Shown piece after piece: positions 13,353 through 16,933 of a DNA stretch of 16,933 nucleotides (position 1 is its first letter; each line of letters starts with the position of its first letter). Where the stretch lies: assembly GCA_036260105.1 (NCBI GenBank), contig DATAAN010000001.1, positions 1-16,933 on the forward strand, read 5' to 3'. The notes beneath the pieces are model-generated. The model was not told the origin of the DNA and searched no databases. It worked only from the letters and a program-made list of their open reading frames with translations. The DNA is from JAJCYE01 sp036260105. Lineage in GTDB: Bacteria; Actinomycetota; CADDZG01; JAHWKV01. Position numbers and translations under genes: made by a program.

Positions 13353-14365
13353 CGACGACAACGCACACTCCGCAGCTTGCGACGGCGGAGAGCTGGGACG
13401 CCCTGGCGACCCGTGTCCTGGACGGCGGGCGGACCGGCCGGCGCGAGGCCCTTCGCATCCTCGCCTCGGATGACGCCGACCTCCTGTCCCTGCTGCACGC
13501 CGCATTCCGTATCCGGCGGGCCTACTTCGGTGTGAAGGTGAAGCTCAACATGCTGGTCAACGCAAAGAGCGGCCTCTGCCCGGAGGACTGCGGCTACTGC
13601 TCCCAGTCAAGGGTGTCGACCGCCCCCATCCCCAAGTACCGCATGCTCTCCCGCGAGGTGCTGGTCGCGGGAGCGCACGAGGCCTGGGCCCGCCGTGCCG
13701 GCACCTACTGCATCGTGGCCAGCGGCCGGGGGCCGTCGGCGAAGGACCTCGGTGAGGTGACCGCAGCCGTCCGCCAGATCAAGCAGGAGCTCCCGATGAA
13801 GGTGTGCGCATGCCTCGGCCTCCTGTCCGACCATGACGCTGCCGAGCTGGCGGCCGCCGGGGTCGACCGGTACAACCACAACCTCAACACCTCAGCCGAC
13901 CACCACGCCTCGGTCGTGACCAGCCACACCTACGAGGACCGCGTCCGCACGCTGGGGGCGGTCAAGGCGGCCGGCATCTCTCCGTGCAGCGGCTTCATCG
14001 CCGGGATGGGGGAGAGCGACGCTCAGCTCGTGGACGTGGCGATGGCCCTGGCCGACCTTGACGTGGACTCGATACCGGTCAACTTCCTCAACCCGATCCC
14101 CGGCACGCCGATGGAGGGAAGGGACGAGCTCGACCCCCGGCGCTGCCTCAGGATCCTGGCGCTGCTGCGCTTCGTATGCCCGTCCAAGGAGATCCGGGTG
14201 GCCGGCGGCCGCGAGATCCACCTGCGGAGCCTGCAGCCGCTGGCGATGTATCCGGCGAACGCCATATTTCTCGGCGACTACCTGACCACCGAAGGGCAGG
14301 AGGCGGAGGAGGACTACCGGATGATCTCGGATCTCGGCTTCGAGATCGAGCGGTGCGCCCTCTGA
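13349..14365 (+). CDS. bioB: biotin synthase, likely starting at a CTG codon
   Basis: A 338-residue radical SAM enzyme that inserts sulfur into dethiobiotin. The [4Fe-4S] cysteines are C77, C81 and C84 in GLCPEDCGYCSQS. Cysteines of the second, sulfur-donating cluster are probably C121 (TYCIVASGRGP), one in KVCACLG (153 or 155) and C213 (SPCSGFIAGMGE), with the conserved arginine in RVAGGRE. The first ATG/GTG/TTG in frame is the GTG at 13532, only 16 codons before the cluster motif; starting there would drop the conserved N-terminal helices. The frame is open and family-like upstream (EALRILASDDADLLSLLHAA, then YFGVKVKLNMLVNAKSG) back to CTG at 13349, which overlaps the bioD stop as CTGA and has GGAGG upstream. 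The identity is secure; the start is inferred. Confidence 0.93.
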   Translation: MTTTTHTPQLATAESWDALATRVLDGGRTGRREALRILASDDADLLSLLHAAFRIRRAYFGVKVKLNMLVNAKSGLCPEDCGYCSQSRVSTAPIPKYRMLSREVLVAGAHEAWARRAGTYCIVASGRGPSAKDLGEVTAAVRQIKQELPMKVCACLGLLSDHDAAELAAAGVDRYNHNLNTSADHHASVVTSHTYEDRVRTLGAVKAAGISPCSGFIAGMGESDAQLVDVAMALADLDVDSIPVNFLNPIPGTPMEGRDELDPRRCLRILALLRFVCPSKEIRVAGGREIHLRSLQPLAMYPANAIFLGDYLTTEGQEAEEDYRMISDLGFEIERCAL

Positions 14366-15537
14366 GCGACTGGGACGACTGGATCTCCTCGAGGCTGGAC
14401 CGCCTGGAGCGGGAGGCGCTGCTGCGGGCGCTGAGGCCGGGTGAGCGCCTGGATGCCCGCTCGGTGGAGCGGAACGGGCGCCGGCTCGTGAACTTCTCGT
14501 CCAACGACTACCTCGGGCTATCCCAGCATCCCGCCCTGCTTGCCGCCTCCCAGCGGGACCTGCAGAAGGGGACCGGCGCCACCGCCTCCCGGCTGATGGC
14601 GGGGAACGACTACGACTACGCGGCGCTGGAAGCGGCGGTTGCCTACTTCAAGTCGACGGAGGCGGCGCTCGTCTTCGGAAGCGGCTACCTGGCCAACGTC
14701 GGCACGATAGCCGCCCTGGCAGGGCGGGAGGACGCCGTCTTCAGCGACCGGCTGAACCACGCCAGCATCGTCGACGGCATCCGCCTGTCCGGCGCCCGTC
14801 ACGTCCGGTACCGGCACAACGACCTGGACGACCTCGCCCGGATGCTGGAGGAGGAAGCCGGCGCCCGGCGCAAGCTCATCGTCACCGAGACGCTGTTCGG
14901 CATGGAGGGAGACCTGGCCCCGCTGGAGGGGATAGTCGAGCTCAAGCACCGTCACGGTGCCGCCCTCATGATCGACGAGGCACACGCGACCGGGGTGGTC
15001 GGTCCCCAAGGTCGTGGGCTGGCTCACCAGCTCGGTGTGGCGGCGGAGGTCGAGGTGTCAATGGGTACCTTCAGCAAGGCGTTCGGGCTGTACGGCGGCT
15101 ACGTGGCTACCCGTCAGAGCTGGGCCCGGTACCTGGTAAATGCGGCGCGGACTTTCGTCTTCACCACCGCTCTGCCGCCGTCGGTGATTGGAGGCGCGGG
15201 AGCGGCAATCGAGATGGTCTTTGCCGGCGACCACCTGCGGGAGAGGCTGCAGCACCTCATTCAGCGCTTCCGCGGGGGCCTGAGGGAGCTCGGGCTGTGG
15301 AGCGGCCCGCCCTCGCAGATCCAGCCGGTGATCGTCGGAGGCAGCGAAGAGGCGGTCCTGGCGGCCCGCCGGCTAGAGGAGCTCGGGGTGCTGGCGGTAC
15401 CGGTACGCCCGCCGACCGTACCCCAGGGCACGGCGCGCCTCAGGTTCTCACTCTGCGCGAGCCACACGGACGACGACATCGACCTGGCCCTGGAGGGGCT
15501 GGGGCGCGTCACGAAGGACCTGATCCGTGCCGGTTGA
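14353..15537 (+). CDS. bioF: 8-amino-7-oxononanoate synthase
   Basis: A 394-residue PLP enzyme of the alpha-oxoamine synthase family that condenses a pimeloyl thioester with alanine and releases CO2. Landmarks are NFSSNDYLGLSQHP (47-60), GTGATASRLMAGN (73-85), LNHASIVDG (134-142), IDEAHATGVVG (207-217, with the PLP-binding Asp208) and FSKAFGLYGG (240-249) with Lys242 as the PLP lysine. RLRFSLCASHTDDDID (362-377) is the usual C-terminal motif. The GTG start at 14353 lies inside the last codons of bioB (13-base overlap); its upstream sequence is only weakly purine-rich, so translational coupling to bioB is likely. A much longer in-frame extension upstream is only a shadow of bioB. Confidence 0.95.
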   Translation: MRPLSDWDDWISSRLDRLEREALLRALRPGERLDARSVERNGRRLVNFSSNDYLGLSQHPALLAASQRDLQKGTGATASRLMAGNDYDYAALEAAVAYFKSTEAALVFGSGYLANVGTIAALAGREDAVFSDRLNHASIVDGIRLSGARHVRYRHNDLDDLARMLEEEAGARRKLIVTETLFGMEGDLAPLEGIVELKHRHGAALMIDEAHATGVVGPQGRGLAHQLGVAAEVEVSMGTFSKAFGLYGGYVATRQSWARYLVNAARTFVFTTALPPSVIGGAGAAIEMVFAGDHLRERLQHLIQRFRGGLRELGLWSGPPSQIQPVIVGGSEEAVLAARRLEELGVLAVPVRPPTVPQGTARLRFSLCASHTDDDIDLALEGLGRVTKDLIRAG

Positions 15538-16333
15538 AGCGATCGGTCTCGACAAGATGGCAGTCGCCCGCCGGTTCAACCGCAGCGCCGCCGGCTACGA
15601 CGCAGCGTGCCGGGTCCAGCGACGAATGGCGCAGCGGCTGGCGGGCCGGCTCGCCGGCCGGCCGGTGCCCCGGCGCATCCTCGAGCTCGGCTGCGGCACC
15701 GGCTACCTGACCGCCCTGGTTGCGGAGCTGTTCCCGGAGGCCCAGATCGACGCCGTCGACTTCGCAGATCGAATGGTCGACGTTGCGCGAAGCCGGCTGG
15801 CCGGTCTGAAGGTCGACCTGCAGGTCGCCGATGCCGAGGTCCTCGACTTCGGCCGCGATTCCTACGACCTGATCGTCTCCAACGCCGCGATCCAGTGGTT
15901 CGACACGCCCTTACGCACCATGGCACACCTAACCGAGGCTCTTCGGCCCGGCGGACGCATGCTCCACTCGACCTTCGGCCCGGCCACTTTCCGGGAGCTC
16001 CACCTGGCGTTCGGAGAGGCTGGCGGGGAACCGGTGCCGGCCGGGCTGCCGCTACGCCCAGGACAGGAGTGGGAGGCCGTCCTGTCCGCGAGCGGGTTGG
16101 TCCGGGTCTATTCGTGCCGCCGCTGTGAGCAGGAGCTCTACAGCAGCGCCTCGGAGTTCCTGCGGGAGCTGCAGGCGACCGGGGTCACCAGCCGAGCGGA
16201 TGGGAATTCCGGCCCCAGGGCCCCCCGGGCGCTCCGGGAGAGCCTTCGCCGCTACGAGCTGATGTTCCGGTCGGACTCCGGCGTTCCCGCCACCTACGAG
16301 ACGGTGGAGGTAGAAGGGTTCCGGCCGGAGTGA
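15527..16333 (+). CDS. bioC: malonyl-ACP O-methyltransferase
   Basis: A 268-residue class I SAM-dependent methyltransferase. BioC methylates malonyl-ACP (or -CoA) so that the fatty acid machinery can extend it to pimeloyl-ACP methyl ester. The N-terminal VARRFNRSAAGYDAACRVQR (13-32) is the typical BioC opening, followed by SAM motif I, ILELGCGTGYLT (51-62), then an acidic AVDFADRM (75-82), and SNAAIQWFD, which is characteristic of BioC. The position at the end of a bioADBF operon supports the assignment. The GTG start overlaps the end of bioF by 11 bases. The esterase that must later remove the methyl group is not in the operon. No hairpin terminator is evident after the stop. Confidence 0.93.
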   Translation: MPVEAIGLDKMAVARRFNRSAAGYDAACRVQRRMAQRLAGRLAGRPVPRRILELGCGTGYLTALVAELFPEAQIDAVDFADRMVDVARSRLAGLKVDLQVADAEVLDFGRDSYDLIVSNAAIQWFDTPLRTMAHLTEALRPGGRMLHSTFGPATFRELHLAFGEAGGEPVPAGLPLRPGQEWEAVLSASGLVRVYSCRRCEQELYSSASEFLRELQATGVTSRADGNSGPRAPRALRESLRRYELMFRSDSGVPATYETVEVEGFRPE

Positions 16334-16360
16334 AGAGGGCACTTAGGGGGAAATAGAACG

Positions 16361-16366
16361 TAGGAT
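16361..16366 (+). promoter_or_regulatory. possible -10 element of the small charged protein gene
   Basis: TAGGAT lies in the 77-base gap after bioC and would give a leader of about 38 bases containing the AAAGGAG ribosome binding site. No -35 box is clear, and read-through from the bio operon is an alternative. Confidence 0.28.
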
Positions 16367-16410
16367 GGTCTGAGCCAATTTCACGCGCTTCGACCCGGAA
16401 AGGAGAGGGC

Positions 16411-16818
16411 ATGACGTACGAGGACGACGCAGAGAACGCCCGAGCGGCTCTTCGTGCGCTGTGGGCCGCATCCGGCCAGCTCGACAGCTCGGAATCCCTG
16501 GGGGAGGAGCAGGAGTTCTCCGGAGTCAACATCCCGCAGTACGCCTCGGACGGAAAAGGCGGCCAGGGCGGCAATTTCGGCAGCGAACGACACCACACGA
16601 TTGGGCTGGACGACTTCGCCGCACACAACGAGGCAACGTTCGACCGTGGCGAAGCCGCGGCCAAGCTGAAGTCGGCGTGGAAGTCGACCCTCATCGCCGA
16701 GGGCAAGATGGGCTCCGAGGGCAAGTCGCTCAAGTCTGCCGCCAAGGAAACCGCCGAGAAGCTGAAGGAAAGCCAGCAGAACCGCGCGCGCACCCGGCCG
16801 GGCTCCGACGAAGCGTAG
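16411..16818 (+). CDS. small hypothetical protein, charged and probably helical at the C-terminus
   Basis: I do not recognise this 135-residue protein. Residues 1-33 are acidic and Ala-rich and look helical. Residues about 45-62 are Gly/Asn/His-rich and probably flexible (DGKGGQGGNFGSERHH, 47-62). From residue 80 it is Lys/Ala/Glu-rich (EAAAKLKSAWKSTLI and KSLKSAAKETAEKLKES), as in an amphipathic helix, and ends in a basic then acidic tail. There is no signal peptide, membrane helix or cysteine, so it should be cytoplasmic and might bind nucleic acid or another protein; that is speculation. The ATG is well supported by AGGAG at 16401-16405, 5 bases upstream. It follows bioC on the same strand after 77 bases and shows no link to biotin. 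Confidence 0.75.
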   Translation: MTYEDDAENARAALRALWAASGQLDSSESLGEEQEFSGVNIPQYASDGKGGQGGNFGSERHHTIGLDDFAAHNEATFDRGEAAAKLKSAWKSTLIAEGKMGSEGKSLKSAAKETAEKLKESQQNRARTRPGSDEA

Positions 16819-16833
16819 GTTCGGCAGAAGCGT

Positions 16834-16844
16834 TAGATTAAGAT
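16834..16844 (+). promoter_or_regulatory. possible promoter -10 region before the last gene
   Basis: TAGATT (16834-16839) and TAAGAT (16839-16844) overlap within a stretch clearly richer in A and T than the rest of the window. Either would give a leader of about 50-60 bases ending at the strong ribosome binding site at 16895-16899. Confidence 0.35.
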
Positions 16845-16849
16845 CACTC

Positions 16850-16888
16850 TCAAAGTCAACACGTTTAGAAGAACCGGCAGTCAAAGTC
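16850..16888 (+). repeat. short direct repeat TCAAAGTC
   Basis: TCAAAGTC occurs at 16850-16857 and again at 16881-16888, in the leader region before the last gene. The starts are 31 bases apart, close to three helical turns. It could be a regulator site or chance. Confidence 0.3.
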
Positions 16889-16904
16889 GTAAAAGGAGGA
16901 ACAA

Positions 16905-16933
16905 ATGCTTAAGCGTCCCAAGCTCAGCAAGCG
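16905..16933 (+). CDS. start of a protein-coding gene cut by the window edge
   Basis: Only the first ten codons are present, reading MLKRPKLSKR, a very basic N-terminus. The ATG has a near-perfect ribosome binding site, AAAAGGAGGA, with 5 bases between GGAGG and the start codon. This and the AT-rich upstream region suggest a well-expressed gene. The product cannot be identified from ten residues. Confidence 0.6.

Noticed and set aside
13532..13534. GTG as the start of bioB
   Set aside because: It would begin 16 codons before the iron-sulfur motif and drop about 61 family-like residues; the GTG lies inside conserved coding sequence.
15644..15659. Perfect palindrome GGCCGGC-TC-GCCGGCC
   Set aside because: It lies inside bioC where the protein repeats LAGR; such GCCGGC runs are frequent in GC-rich coding DNA (also in sat near 4478) and need no regulatory meaning.
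1..16933. CRISPR arrays, tRNA/rRNA genes, transposases, integrases, toxin-antitoxin or phage-defence genes
   Set aside because: None was seen; the content is metabolic, envelope and hypothetical genes in an ordinary chromosomal layout.

Overview
The window is dense, GC-rich bacterial DNA with almost no spare sequence; the longest gap between genes is about 130 bases (5017-5146). Starts are a mix of ATG, GTG and TTG, and several genes seem to begin directly behind a -10 promoter hexamer. Together with the GC-rich codon use, the proline-tailed penicillin-binding protein and the zinc-ribbon MscL, this points to an actinobacterium (Actinomycetota), probably uncultivated. That placement is an inference, not a proof. 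I see no tRNA, rRNA, CRISPR, phage or insertion sequence.

Left part (1-5016). A truncated DUF1963/YwqG-like gene is followed, on the same strand, by a LURP-one/scramblase-like (tubby-fold) protein, a DUF2207 membrane protein and the channel gene mscL with a zinc-ribbon tail. An orphan ATP sulfurylase gene (sat) runs towards mscL on the minus strand.

Middle (5017-11218). Divergent from sat is a membrane-anchored trypsin-fold protein that has lost two of its three catalytic residues. It meets, tail to tail, a class A penicillin-binding protein on the minus strand; both proteins end in proline-rich tails. A divergent promoter region separates the PBP from an isocitrate lyase/PEP mutase family enzyme, which is followed by a UDP-glucuronate 4-epimerase. 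The epimerase overlaps, tail to tail, an alpha/beta hydrolase gene on the minus strand.

Right part (11219-16333). This is a biotin operon in the order bioA-bioD-bioB-bioF-bioC. Every junction overlaps, so translation is probably coupled. BioC methylates malonyl-ACP to start pimelate synthesis; BioF, BioA, BioD and BioB then build the rings. The BioC route needs a pimeloyl-ACP methyl ester esterase (BioH role), which the operon lacks; the hydrolase divergent from bioA is the natural candidate. BioB appears to start at a CTG codon, and BioA resembles the lysine-using (BioK) type of Bacillus.

Right edge (16334-16933). A small uncharacterised charged protein with a strong ribosome binding site, then an AT-richer promoter-like gap and the first ten codons of another gene.
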